The position numbers were made by a program, and so were the translations under genes. DNA of 64,000 nt from Flavobacterium sp. CFS9 (lineage in GTDB: Bacteria; Bacteroidota; Bacteroidia; Flavobacteriales; Flavobacteriaceae), in the NCBI RefSeq assembly GCF_041154745.1, contig NZ_AP031573.1:3162001-3226000 (forward strand). Direction: 5' to 3'. The notes below the pieces were generated by a model. That model was not told where the DNA came from. It searched no databases and was given only the letters and a program-made list of their open reading frames with translations. Shown in pieces: positions 19,901-29,267 of this stretch (the stretch's first letter is position 1; the number at the start of each line of letters is the position of its first letter).

Positions 19901-21695
19901 TCTTCCTAAATATATGGTGCCTACTTTGTGCATCCCTCTGGATGAAATGCCGCTTACCTCAAATGGAAAAGTAAATAAAAAAGCTTTACCAAAACTGGCA
20001 TCACAAGGAACAGATGCCAGCGGTTATGTTGCGCCGCGCAATAATCATGAAGAGCAGCTGGTAACCATCTGGAAAGAAATTTTAGACAGAGAAAGAATAG
20101 GAGTTACCGATAATTTCTTCGAGTTTGGAGGACACAGTTTAAAACTCACAAGACTTATTACCCGATACCATAAAGAGTACGGAATCAAGTTGGAACTTAG
20201 AGATTTATTTGTCAATAAAACAATCGAGGAACATTGTCCACTATTGTTCGGTGCTTCTGCTGAAAGCAATGAAATCGAAAAAATTACCCCTGTTGCAAAA
20301 CAAGCGAATTATCCACTTTCAAGCGGTCAGTATCGCATGTGGGTGTTGAGTCAGTCGGGAGAAAATAATACTTCCTATAATATGCCTGCGAACCTTACTT
20401 TGGAAGGATACGATATTCCGATTTTAAAGAAAGCCATTGATGCTGTTATCGAGCGTCATGAAACATTGCGTACCGTATTCAAAGAAGGAGAAAATGCTGA
20501 GGTCAGACAATGGATCATTACTCCTTCGGAAATTGACTTTACCATCCAGGAACAGGATTTCAGAGGAGAGGCAAATATTGAAAATGCTGTAGCAGATTAT
20601 ATACTGCAGGATACTTTACAGCCTTTTAACCTTGCAGAAGGACCTTTGTTAAGAATAGCATTACTGCAGGTGTCAGATCAGAAACATGTTTTTTATTATA
20701 ACATGCATCACATTATCGGAGACGGAGTTTCCATAAACATCTTAAAGAGAGACGTACTGGCATTTTACAATGCATTCAAAAATAACACGGTGCCTTCGCT
20801 TCCGGTTCTGTCTATCCAGTACAAAGATTTTGCGGTATGGCAAAAGCAGCAGTTGGAAAACAATGCTTTTGATCCCCACAAAAAATATTGGCTGCAAACG
20901 CTTTCCGGAGACAGAGGGGTATTAGATTTTCCTAGTCAGAAAGCAAGACCAAAAGTGATGACCAATAATGGACAAACGTTAAGAACCTTTCTTTCGGATA
21001 CGGTTACCAAAAAATTTGAAACGTACTGTAAAACAAAAGGAGGAACCTTATTTACTGGAGTAGTAGCGGTTTGGAACATATTGTTTTACAGATATACCAA
21101 TCAGAAAGATATTAGCATCGGGTCACCGGTTATGGGCAGAGATCATGTCGATCTTGAAAATCAAATCGGACTTTACTTTAACAATATTGTGATTCGCAAT
21201 CAAATCAATCCGGAGGACAATTTTGATCAGATATTTGATAAGGTAAAAGAAGCCATGTTTGAGAATATGAAACATCAAATGTATCCGTTCGATAACTTGC
21301 TGGACGATTTAACCATAAAAGGTGATACCAGCCGTAATCCTCTGTATGATATTATGATATCCTATCACAATACCGGAGCAGCAGAAAACAATAAAGATTT
21401 ACTGCTTACACAGGAAGAGACTGATCAGATTGTGGTTCAGGATCAAAAAGGATCAAAACTGGACATGCTTATTAATGTTAAAGAAATAGGAAATCACCTG
21501 TATTACAACATTAATTACAACACCGATTTGTACAATCAAAGTTTTATCGAAATCCTGATGAACGACTTTAAGTATTTATTGTCGCAGCTTTTAGAAAACA
21601 AAACGGAAAGGATAGATGATATTGATTTCCAGAAAGAAACCAAGCAAATCCTAAGAAGCCTTAATGCCAATAAATTTAAACTGGTTAAAAAATAA
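16905..21695 (+). CDS. NRPS 2: dock-C(DCL)-A(Thr)-T-C
   Basis: The 1596-aa protein has a TubC-like docking segment (1-60), a C domain opening with SPVQEGILFHS and HHVLWDG near 214, an A domain (about 535-1040), a T domain (Ser near 1078) and a final C domain (HHIIGDGVS near 1268) with no module of its own. The SPVQEG start is typical of domains that accept a D-configured donor, which agrees with the epimerase at the end of NRPS 1. Pocket residues read DFWNIGMVHK, a threonine code. The last C must therefore act on the first A-T of NRPS 3, so the module is split between two proteins. A paired-hairpin region follows the stop codon. Confidence 0.93.
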   Translation: MEKFIKNLKDLGFQLKINGQDLVLLGKEGKLTPSDIKIITERQDITSFIKENKADLVAYLKKEDFKLDRKNISSMYGLSPVQEGILFHSTYLYSTGAKENTTYHTQFDVTFSSKLDVVRFKKAWQHVINNHTILRTGFIYDKVNIPIQFVNKEVEVPLRLIDLTNSTDEEKDITFKKLKDEDRFEDFSFTNPPLMRITLAKFGESTYKMIWTKHHVLWDGWSGQVIIQEVIRAYTNLMHGVEPEAQEEDRYEDFINYIKAIDAFEEKEFWQTYMKDFNEPSLLPFCKALHERNKGKGKYERITIDFDAELTQKINDFSKAQHVTPNTLTQAVWAILLSKYTGFKDIVYGVTVSGRPAELNYDSKVGLYINTIPLRAKIDQNQTITDFLAMLQKTSVTARNFQHTSLNKIQQWNEIKGDCFDTLLSFTNYPSKSSDSKQKPVLEIESVNVKENNNYLLSIQPMLKDRLVIDFTFNSSIMEAAFVQMITEHFRTALCQMAEEQFTTIGDFNMLGAAEIEVLTKAYNASEVDYPADQNMVEIFEEKAANTPDAVALTIDGKHMTYKVLNEKANQLSRYLQEQGVGPEVMVGMCINRSFEMIIGILGILKAGGAYVPIDPEYPAERISFILNDIKSNIVLVSTKSSETVKLDIPVQLVNLDQADTFLSAYETTNLELDLPFDNLAYVIYTSGTTGVPKGVMIEHGNVVRLFFTEKPLFDFDEKDVWCLFHSYSFDFSVWEIFGALLYGGRLVIVPELVAKDTEAFADLLAEQEVTVLNQTPSAFNALQEQVIDKKHPLKVRYVIFGGEALTPGVLKPWAAQYPDCALINMYGITETTVHVTFKEIGTREINLNVSDIGRPIPTMSCYILDENMELVPMGVAGELFVSGAGVSRGYLNRPELSKERFMTNPFNPGERLYKTGDVAKRLSSGDIEYLGRNDKQIKIRGFRIELGEVEAALNICPYANHAAVIVHEDQFYSKELVAYVVLKDNYTLEDFKGYLLESLPKYMVPTLCIPLDEMPLTSNGKVNKKALPKLASQGTDASGYVAPRNNHEEQLVTIWKEILDRERIGVTDNFFEFGGHSLKLTRLITRYHKEYGIKLELRDLFVNKTIEEHCPLLFGASAESNEIEKITPVAKQANYPLSSGQYRMWVLSQSGENNTSYNMPANLTLEGYDIPILKKAIDAVIERHETLRTVFKEGENAEVRQWIITPSEIDFTIQEQDFRGEANIENAVADYILQDTLQPFNLAEGPLLRIALLQVSDQKHVFYYNMHHIIGDGVSINILKRDVLAFYNAFKNNTVPSLPVLSIQYKDFAVWQKQQLENNAFDPHKKYWLQTLSGDRGVLDFPSQKARPKVMTNNGQTLRTFLSDTVTKKFETYCKTKGGTLFTGVVAVWNILFYRYTNQKDISIGSPVMGRDHVDLENQIGLYFNNIVIRNQINPEDNFDQIFDKVKEAMFENMKHQMYPFDNLLDDLTIKGDTSRNPLYDIMISYHNTGAAENNKDLLLTQEETDQIVVQDQKGSKLDMLINVKEIGNHLYYNINYNTDLYNQSFIEILMNDFKYLLSQLLENKTERIDDIDFQKETKQILRSLNANKFKLVKK

Positions 21696-21706
21696 AAGCC
21701 TTTAGC

Positions 21707-21805
21707 TTATCGCATTCACAGCGATAAAATTCTTTTTCAAATTAGAGTGCAGAGCCGCGAATCAGGTTGGATCATTTTAGGTCCAATCTGATTGGTAAAG
21801 CTCTG
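21707..21805 (+). other. Two intercistronic hairpins between NRPS 2 and the hydroxylase
   Basis: TTATCGC/GCGATAA (21707-21713 with 21721-21727) is a 7-bp stem followed by AATTCTTTTT, like a weak intrinsic terminator. Next comes a two-part hairpin: outer CAGAGC/GCTCTG (21750-21755 with 21800-21805) and an inner 12-bp stem AATCAGGTTGGA/TCCAATCTGATT with one G-U pair. The genes on both sides run the same way, so these may be read-through terminators or RNA-processing signals. Confidence 0.65.
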
Positions 21806-21873
21806 AATCTTACGAACTAAATATTTTGATTACAAACACTACAGTCAAAAGCTGTATTCTAAAAAATAAAATT

Positions 21874-22866
21874 ATGATCAATAGTATACAAAAATTAAAA
21901 GGGATTAAAGCTCAAAAAGTAACCGATGTTGCACAGGTTGACTATTCAGTATGGCCGGGTCAGGCAGGATTTCCATTGGTAGTTAAACCATCGGCAGTGG
22001 GGATGCAGTTAAACGACTGGGTAGCTCAGAACAGAGCTGAATTTCAGGAAAAAGTGAATACTTACGGAGCCATACTTTTTAGAGGATTTCACATTAATAC
22101 CGTTGAAAAATTTGAGAACTTCAGCAAATTATATGCTGATACACCTCTTGAATATAATTTAAGATCATCCCCTCGATATTCAGTTGGAAAAAATGTGTAT
22201 CACACGACCACTTATCCTAAAGAATATTCGATCGAAATGCACAGCGAAAGCTCGTATGCGCCTGTTCACCCGAGCAATATTGTGTTCTGCTGCATCGATC
22301 CGGCTGACAAACAAGGCGAAACTCCGATAGCCGATAACAAAAAAGTACTGGAGTATTTAAGCGAAAAAACAAGAACCAAGTTTTTGGAAAAAGGAGTGAA
22401 ATACGTGAGAAACCTCAACGAAGCTTATGGTTTGTCCTGGAAAGAAGTTTTTCAGACCGAAGATCAAAAAGAAGTAGAGAAAACCTGTAACGAACAAGGC
22501 ATTTCGTTTGAATGGAAAAGCGATACCAACTTAGTTTTAACCTGGACTAAAAAAGCAATTTGGGAACACCCGGCTACAGGAGATTCAGTTTGGTTCAATC
22601 ACGCTTACTTTTTTAACAAATACGCCTTGGAAGCCTCCTTTTTTGATTTGGTAAACTCAGAAGACCAGCTTCCAAATAACACCTTCTACGGAGACGGAAC
22701 CGAAATCTCGAAAGAAGAAATCGAAGAAATCAGGGAAGCCTATCAAAAAGCAACTGTTTTATTCCCTTGGGAAAAAGGAGATGTATTGTTCCTGGACAAC
22801 ATGTTGATGTCACACGGAAGAAGCCCTTATGAAGGCAGCAGACAAATTATAGCCTCCTTATTTTAA
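21874..22866 (+). CDS. SyrP/TauD-type Fe(II)/2-oxoglutarate hydroxylase
   Basis: The ATG at 21874 gives 330 aa, a normal length; a TTG frame extension upstream overlaps the hairpin region and is unlikely. The iron ligands are visible: MHSESSY (His123, Glu125, the HxE form) and SHGRSPYEGSR (His314, with Arg323 for 2-oxoglutarate). The PADKQGETPIADNKKVL block is typical of the SyrP/AsnO/clavaminate-synthase group, whose members beta-hydroxylate Asp or Asn, SyrP doing so on the NRPS-bound residue. The cluster offers two Asp modules (NRPS 1) and one Asn module (NRPS 3, the next gene). The second gene order partner, the HH-less C-fold at the start of NRPS 3, could be its docking platform. Which residue is hydroxylated is open. 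Confidence 0.85.
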   Translation: MINSIQKLKGIKAQKVTDVAQVDYSVWPGQAGFPLVVKPSAVGMQLNDWVAQNRAEFQEKVNTYGAILFRGFHINTVEKFENFSKLYADTPLEYNLRSSPRYSVGKNVYHTTTYPKEYSIEMHSESSYAPVHPSNIVFCCIDPADKQGETPIADNKKVLEYLSEKTRTKFLEKGVKYVRNLNEAYGLSWKEVFQTEDQKEVEKTCNEQGISFEWKSDTNLVLTWTKKAIWEHPATGDSVWFNHAYFFNKYALEASFFDLVNSEDQLPNNTFYGDGTEISKEEIEEIREAYQKATVLFPWEKGDVLFLDNMLMSHGRSPYEGSRQIIASLF

Positions 22867-22897
22867 TTTCTAAACCTACCTAATCCAAAAACAAAGT

Positions 22898-22922
22898 ACT
22901 GTTCGCGTTCTGTCGGAACAGT
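22898..22922 (+). other. Intercistronic hairpin before NRPS 3
   Basis: ACTGTTC/GAACAGT is a 7-bp perfect stem with an 11-nt loop, followed by TTGAAT without a T-run. It lies in the 87-nt gap between the hydroxylase and NRPS 3. Confidence 0.5.
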
Positions 22923-22953
22923 TTGAATACCTAATTAATCAGATACTAAAATC

Positions 22954-25900
22954 ATGGAAAAAGAAACAATAAATAACGTTGAAGGATATCAGCTTTCAAT
23001 AAATCAAATGAACTTATGGAGTGTAGCTGAAAAAAACATACAAAACTATTTTAATCAGGTAGTTATTGATCTGAAAAGCGATGTGACTATAGAAAAGTTA
23101 AAACGCGGATTAGCACTCGTAATAAGTAAAAATGAAACCTTATTGTTTAAAATGAACGAGGCGCCAAATGTTGGTTTCCCGGTTCAGGCAGTATCTGAAT
23201 TAAAGCAGACAGAAATAGTCGAAAGAACGGTTCAATCATTGGATCAGTTTACGATTACAGCAACTGTTCAGGAAAGTTTAGGATACGGGTATGACCCTTT
23301 AAGAGATAGTGCGATACGTTTTTGTCTGCTGAAAGATTCGCAAGGAAATCAGGTATTGGCAGTGCGTTTGTTTTCACTTTGGGCAGACAGTTACAGTACC
23401 GCCTTTTTATGCAGCGAATTGTCCAAAGTCCTCTTCGACGAAGCTTCATATGAAAAAGAAGAGAGAGAAGTGGTAGAATATCAGGATTTTTCGGCCTGGC
23501 AGCAACAGCTGTTCAGTGATCCGGAAGAAGAAGGAGTGAATTTCTGGAAAAACTATCCAACAGATTTAACCAAAGATATTGTACCGTTTAAGAATCGTAA
23601 AAACGAGACATTCAGTCCTCAAAGGAAAAACATCTGCACCATTGACGGAGATGCTTATACCGAACTAAAAGCTAAAATGGCTCAGGAAGAGAGTTCAGCA
23701 GAACATTTACTATTATCTCAATTCGCGGCTTATCTGTCAAAATTTGACGAAGACTCCTTTACAATCGGATATCTTCCGTTTAAAAGATATTATAACGAAC
23801 TTGAAAATACATTTGGTTTAGTAGCAAAAATACTTCCGGTAGGTCTGAATGAATTTGCATCATTATCTGAAAAAGAAGCCATTGCATTGGTAAAGAAATC
23901 AGTAGCCGAAATCGGAATGTGGTCGGATTATTTCTATGTAAACAGAATTCATGACAAGAAAGTTACTGAAGCTACAACCTTCAACTATGTGTTTGAGTAC
24001 GCAGAGCTGAATGATAATTATTCTTCAGATACTTTAAAAATAAGAGACCTGTTTAGCGTAACGGATGTTTTTGAAGTAAAAATTAACGCTGTAGATTTTG
24101 GTGACAGACTAACCATAGATTTGTATTACGATACAGCTTTGTACTCCGATGCGGCAGCAGTTTTAATGGCTTCTCAGCTTAAGGGAGTTTTTACCAATCA
24201 GAATGATGTTTTAGCAGGTCAGGCCATTATAGAGGCGTCAAATGATACTGCTAAAGAGTATGCATCATTTGATTCTATTTTGGCAATCTTTAACGAGCAG
24301 GCAGCATTACAGGGAAATAACACGGCTCTGTCTTATAATGATGTTACCATTTCTTATCAGGAGTTAGACGAAAAATCAAATCAGTTCGCTCACTATTTAA
24401 TTCAGAATTGTGGCATTCAAAAAGCAGACCCTGTTGCGGTTTTACTGGATCGTTCGCCTTATTTTATGATTAGTGTTTTAGGAATTCTGAAAGCCGGAGC
24501 TTACTATATTCCAATGGACACGGCTTATCCCAAAGACCGAATTCAATTTGTTCTGGAAGATGCAGCCTGTAAACTACTTATCAGTACACCGGCTATAATT
24601 GGGGAAGAAATTTATGCTGATTTAACCGTTCTTGATCCGTCTAAAGAAGAGATATTTCAAACACAAGGCGATACATCACTATTTAATAAAGCCACTCCGG
24701 AAGATATTGCCTATTGCATTTACACTTCAGGATCTACCGGAAATCCAAAAGGATGCCTGATCACACATGCAAATCTTTTAAACTACATACAATGGTCGAA
24801 TGACTATTATTTTACTGATGTAGAAACAGGAAACTGGGGATTGATTACGTCTATTTCGTTTGATCTTACCATAACGTCTCTTTTTACAAGTTTAACCAGA
24901 GGGAAGCAATTGTGGATCGGATCGGATGAAAAATCAATAAACGAATTGCTTATAGAAAGTTTTACCAACCCAAATATTGATACTTTAAAATTAACGCCTT
25001 CACACCTTTCGTTACTGAAAGAGCTGAATATCGATAAAACAAACGTTAAAATAATTATTTGCGGCGGTGAACAATTAACTCAGAATCAATTGCAGAATGT
25101 ATGGGACATTAATAAAGACATCCGCATATTTAATGAATACGGGCCAACTGAAACCACTGTAGGCTGTATCGTAAAAGAAATGACAAGCGATCAGGCTGAG
25201 GTGCGCATTGGGAAACCTATTGCCAACACGACCATAGCGATTGTAGATCAACAGGGGAATCCTTGCGATATTGGAATGTACGGTGAAATTATAATTTCGG
25301 GTGCAGGAGTTGCAAAAGGCTATTTAAACCGTCCGGAACTTAATGCAGAACGTTTTATCGCAACAGAAAAGGGTTCATTATCTTATAAAACAGGAGACAT
25401 TGCCAGATGGATGGACAACGGAGAGATCATTTACAAACAGAGAAGAGACGACCAGGTCAAAGTAAGAGGTTACCGAATAGAATTAAGTGAAATCGAACAG
25501 CAGCTGCTGCAGTATCCCGGGATCCATCAGGCAGTTGTATTAGTAGACAGTAAAAGTGAGAACGAAAAAGAGATTGTTGCTTTTATTGTTTGTTCTCAAA
25601 AAGAAGAATCAAAAGAAATTAAAAGATATCTGGAGCGCAAACTACCCGCATATATGGTTCCTTCTTTGATTATAGAAACAGATGCCATTCCGTTAACCGT
25701 AAACGGAAAAGTGGATAAAAAATATTTACTAACGTTAAATAAAGGCAGATCATCAAGCGTAGCGTATGTGGCTCCGGTAAATGAACTTGAAACACAAATT
25801 ACAGCCATTTGGCAAGAAGTACTTCAATTAGACACTGTAGGGACTGAAGATGACTTTTTTGAGTTAGGAGGCCACAGTCTTAAAGCGACACAACTGATCA

Positions 25901-28900
25901 ACCAATACCATAAAGCTTTTGAAGTAAAACTGGGATTAAAAGAAGTATTTTCAAGTACTACCATTAAGGCACATGCTAATTTGATTGGAAACTCAGAAGT
26001 AAAAAAACACAGCTCGATACAAAAAGTTCAGGATGCGGAAGATTATCCGGTTTCAGCAGGACAACGCAGATTATGGGTGTTGAGTCAGTTTACAGGAAGT
26101 GCCGGAGTGTACAACATGCCTTTTCATCTGACTTTAAAAGGTGCTTATGATGTAAAATGTTTTTCAAAAGCAATAGAAGCTACTATAAGCAGACACGAAG
26201 CTTTGCGAACGGTATTTAAAATCAATGCTGAAGGAGAGGTAAGACAGGTAGTCAAAACAATAGAAGAACTGGGGTTCAGTGTAAATTATATGGATTACAC
26301 AACCGATCTGCATCAGGATACCAACGTAGCCCAGTACATAAAAGAAGACACCTATGCGGCATTTGACCTGACCAACGGACCGTTGGTAAGAGCCAGTATC
26401 TTACAGCTTTCAGATGAGGAGTATATCTTTTATTATAACATACATCACATTGTTTGCGACGGCTGGTCAATGAATGTTCTGGCAAAAGATGTCCTGGCGT
26501 TATACGAACAGCTTCTGGAAGAGAAAGAACCGGAATTACCGGCACTAAAAATCCAGTACAGAGATTATGCAGTCTGGCAGCAGGAACAATTACAGCAGGA
26601 ACAAAACAATGTTCATAAAGAATATTGGTTAAAAACGCTGACAGGAGAACTTCCTACTTTAGATCTGCCGTATCAAAAAGCAAGACCGACCGTTAAGACT
26701 TATGCGGGGAACAGCCTAAGAACTTATATCACTCCGGAAGTTACAAACGGACTTAAAAAGTACGGACAAAATCAGGGAGGAAGTTTATTTATAGGATTAC
26801 TGGCTGCCTGGAATGTCCTGTTTCACAAATATACCGCTGAAAAGGATATCATTATCGGAACGCCTGTCGCAGGCAGAGAGCATGCCGATTTAAATGATCA
26901 GATTGGTTTTTATATCAATACACTTCCGTTGCGAAATGCAGTAGATCCGGAGCAGAGTTTTGAGTCTTTTTACCAAGCGGTAAAAGAAAACACGCTCTCG
27001 TCTTATGAACATCAGATGTATCCTTTCGATAATTTGGCAGACGATCTTGATCTCCGAAACGATACCAGCAGAAGTGCTGTGTTTGACGTGATGCTGATGT
27101 TACAAAACATGAGAGATGTTGCTGAAAACAAAAATCTGGAGCAGACGGCTTTTTATACGATAGAAGATAAGGGCTATAAAGTATCTAAGTTTGATATGGA
27201 CATTGCGTTTCAGGAACAGGGAGATTATCTCGCTTTTAACATCACTTACAATACCGACCTGTATTCGCAGAAAGCAGTATCATGTATCATAAACCATTAC
27301 AAACAATTGCTGGAAGTACTGGTACAAGATCCAAACCAGCAGATCAAAAATATAGATTACCTGTCGAAAGAAGAAAAACAAGAGCTTATCGTTGATTTTA
27401 ATGCCAATGCAGTATCCTATCCGACAGACCAAACCTTAATCGATTTGTTTGCACTTCAGGCTGCTAAAACTCCTGAAAATACAGCATTATCATTTAAAAA
27501 TAAAAAGTATACTTATCAGGAACTGGACCAACTTTCGAATCGTTTGGCCAATTGTTTAAGACAGGATCACCATATTGTAAAAGGAGATTTTATAGGAGTA
27601 CAGTTAGAAAGAGATGCATCTGTCATTATTTCGATTTTAGGAATTATGAAAGCTGGTGGGGTTTATATTCCGATAGACACAGCACATCCGGAATCCCGAA
27701 AGGCATACATCTATGACGATACCAACATAAAGTTACTCATTGCAGATAAATCTCATATTACGATCAGTGATGACTTTAAAGGAACCTTGTTTGATATGGT
27801 TACCGATTTTGAGCCGGACAATTATAGTGAAGATCTGGAAGATGTAAAACTTACAACAGATGATTTAGCCTATATCATTTATACGTCGGGCTCTACCGGA
27901 AATCCTAAAGGAGTGATGATTGAGCATAAAGGAATTGTAAACACCATTTTCGCTCAAATCGAACTTTTCGATATTACCAATAATGATAACGGATTGCAGT
28001 TTGCTTCATTCTCATTTGATGCTTCGATATCTGAGATATTCACAGCACTTTTATCAGGAGCCTGTTTATCTGTAATCGACAGAGAACACCGTGAGGATCC
28101 AAAAATGCTGGAGAAATACATTATCGAGAATAAAATCGCTGTAGCGACAATACCGCCTTCTTATTTGAGTCTGATGGATGTAAATTCTTTAAGAAGATTA
28201 AAAACTTTAATCACAGCTGGTGAAGCTCCTGTTTATAGTAAGGTAAAAGAATATTTGGAGTTAGGAAATTACTATAACGCCTATGGTCCTACAGAAACCA
28301 GTATTTGTTCGGCGATGTATGGCCTGCTTAAAGGAGAGGATCTACCCTTAGGGAATATACCAATAGGAAAACCTATAGCCAATACCCAAACCTTTATTCT
28401 GGATAAGGATCACAAGATAGTACCTGTTGGAGTTATTGGTGAAATCTGCATAGGAGGAGCCGGATTGGCCAAAGGTTATTTAAACAGACCGGAACTTACA
28501 GCAGAGAAATTTATTGAACATCCGTATGCAGAGAACGAACGCCTGTACAAAACAGGAGATTTAGGAAAATGGCTGCCTGATGGTAACATCGAATTTCTGG
28601 GAAGAAAAGACGACCAGGTTAAAATTTCGGGATATCGAATTGAACTCGGAGAAGTAGAGCAAGCTTTACTGGCCCACAATCAAATTGACGAAGCCGTTGT
28701 AATGGTAGAGATCAATCAGTTTAATATCAAAAGTTTAATTGCTTATATAGTGGTATCCGATGATACATTGTCGTTAGAACAGCTAAGAGCATTCCTGAAA
28801 AACTTAATTCCGAATTACAGCATTCCTTCAGAGTTTATAGCCTTAAAACAGCTGCCGATTACCATAAACGGAAAGATCGATAAAAAAGAACTGGGGAATA

Positions 28901-29247
28901 CACCGGGAATTAAAATAGCCAGTGAAAAACAATATGTAGCGCCCGAAACAGAGAAAGAAAAACTGATTACCGGAATCATTGCAGAAGTATTGGGGAAAGA
29001 AGCAGGAAGAGTAAGTCTGCAGGACAATTTCTTTGATCTGGGAGCCAATTCCATAAAGATTGTCAAAATACTTAACGAAATTAATAAGCAATTAGGGCTT
29101 GATATCAAGGTCGTATCCTTATTTGAAAACCCTAACGTAGAGGAGTTTCTTCAATACTTAGATGCTGTTGATTCACAGGAAAAACAAACCGAACAAGTTC
29201 CGGAAGATATATCAGAAGCTCTGGATGAATTTATAAACTTAATGTAA
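22954..29247 (+). CDS. NRPS 3: C*(degenerate)-A(Asn)-T-C-A(Tyr)-T
   Basis: The 2097-aa protein opens with a C-fold domain (1-430) whose catalytic HHxxxDG is replaced by FSLWADSYS (residues 140-148), so it cannot act as a normal condensation domain. The first A-T follows (core near 590, carrier Ser near 975), then a normal C (HHIVCDGWS near 1164), a second A (near 1642) and a last T with LGANS (Ser near 2033), the form that precedes a PKS. Pocket residues read DLTKIGEVGK (asparagine code) and DASTIAAICK (closest to a tyrosine code, phenylalanine possible). The Thr-Asn bond must be made by the C domain that ends NRPS 2. The PKS gene starts 20 nt downstream. Confidence 0.92.
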   Translation: MEKETINNVEGYQLSINQMNLWSVAEKNIQNYFNQVVIDLKSDVTIEKLKRGLALVISKNETLLFKMNEAPNVGFPVQAVSELKQTEIVERTVQSLDQFTITATVQESLGYGYDPLRDSAIRFCLLKDSQGNQVLAVRLFSLWADSYSTAFLCSELSKVLFDEASYEKEEREVVEYQDFSAWQQQLFSDPEEEGVNFWKNYPTDLTKDIVPFKNRKNETFSPQRKNICTIDGDAYTELKAKMAQEESSAEHLLLSQFAAYLSKFDEDSFTIGYLPFKRYYNELENTFGLVAKILPVGLNEFASLSEKEAIALVKKSVAEIGMWSDYFYVNRIHDKKVTEATTFNYVFEYAELNDNYSSDTLKIRDLFSVTDVFEVKINAVDFGDRLTIDLYYDTALYSDAAAVLMASQLKGVFTNQNDVLAGQAIIEASNDTAKEYASFDSILAIFNEQAALQGNNTALSYNDVTISYQELDEKSNQFAHYLIQNCGIQKADPVAVLLDRSPYFMISVLGILKAGAYYIPMDTAYPKDRIQFVLEDAACKLLISTPAIIGEEIYADLTVLDPSKEEIFQTQGDTSLFNKATPEDIAYCIYTSGSTGNPKGCLITHANLLNYIQWSNDYYFTDVETGNWGLITSISFDLTITSLFTSLTRGKQLWIGSDEKSINELLIESFTNPNIDTLKLTPSHLSLLKELNIDKTNVKIIICGGEQLTQNQLQNVWDINKDIRIFNEYGPTETTVGCIVKEMTSDQAEVRIGKPIANTTIAIVDQQGNPCDIGMYGEIIISGAGVAKGYLNRPELNAERFIATEKGSLSYKTGDIARWMDNGEIIYKQRRDDQVKVRGYRIELSEIEQQLLQYPGIHQAVVLVDSKSENEKEIVAFIVCSQKEESKEIKRYLERKLPAYMVPSLIIETDAIPLTVNGKVDKKYLLTLNKGRSSSVAYVAPVNELETQITAIWQEVLQLDTVGTEDDFFELGGHSLKATQLINQYHKAFEVKLGLKEVFSSTTIKAHANLIGNSEVKKHSSIQKVQDAEDYPVSAGQRRLWVLSQFTGSAGVYNMPFHLTLKGAYDVKCFSKAIEATISRHEALRTVFKINAEGEVRQVVKTIEELGFSVNYMDYTTDLHQDTNVAQYIKEDTYAAFDLTNGPLVRASILQLSDEEYIFYYNIHHIVCDGWSMNVLAKDVLALYEQLLEEKEPELPALKIQYRDYAVWQQEQLQQEQNNVHKEYWLKTLTGELPTLDLPYQKARPTVKTYAGNSLRTYITPEVTNGLKKYGQNQGGSLFIGLLAAWNVLFHKYTAEKDIIIGTPVAGREHADLNDQIGFYINTLPLRNAVDPEQSFESFYQAVKENTLSSYEHQMYPFDNLADDLDLRNDTSRSAVFDVMLMLQNMRDVAENKNLEQTAFYTIEDKGYKVSKFDMDIAFQEQGDYLAFNITYNTDLYSQKAVSCIINHYKQLLEVLVQDPNQQIKNIDYLSKEEKQELIVDFNANAVSYPTDQTLIDLFALQAAKTPENTALSFKNKKYTYQELDQLSNRLANCLRQDHHIVKGDFIGVQLERDASVIISILGIMKAGGVYIPIDTAHPESRKAYIYDDTNIKLLIADKSHITISDDFKGTLFDMVTDFEPDNYSEDLEDVKLTTDDLAYIIYTSGSTGNPKGVMIEHKGIVNTIFAQIELFDITNNDNGLQFASFSFDASISEIFTALLSGACLSVIDREHREDPKMLEKYIIENKIAVATIPPSYLSLMDVNSLRRLKTLITAGEAPVYSKVKEYLELGNYYNAYGPTETSICSAMYGLLKGEDLPLGNIPIGKPIANTQTFILDKDHKIVPVGVIGEICIGGAGLAKGYLNRPELTAEKFIEHPYAENERLYKTGDLGKWLPDGNIEFLGRKDDQVKISGYRIELGEVEQALLAHNQIDEAVVMVEINQFNIKSLIAYIVVSDDTLSLEQLRAFLKNLIPNYSIPSEFIALKQLPITINGKIDKKELGNTPGIKIASEKQYVAPETEKEKLITGIIAEVLGKEAGRVSLQDNFFDLGANSIKIVKILNEINKQLGLDIKVVSLFENPNVEEFLQYLDAVDSQEKQTEQVPEDISEALDEFINLM

Positions 29248-29267
29248 TACGATGCAATTTAATTACT

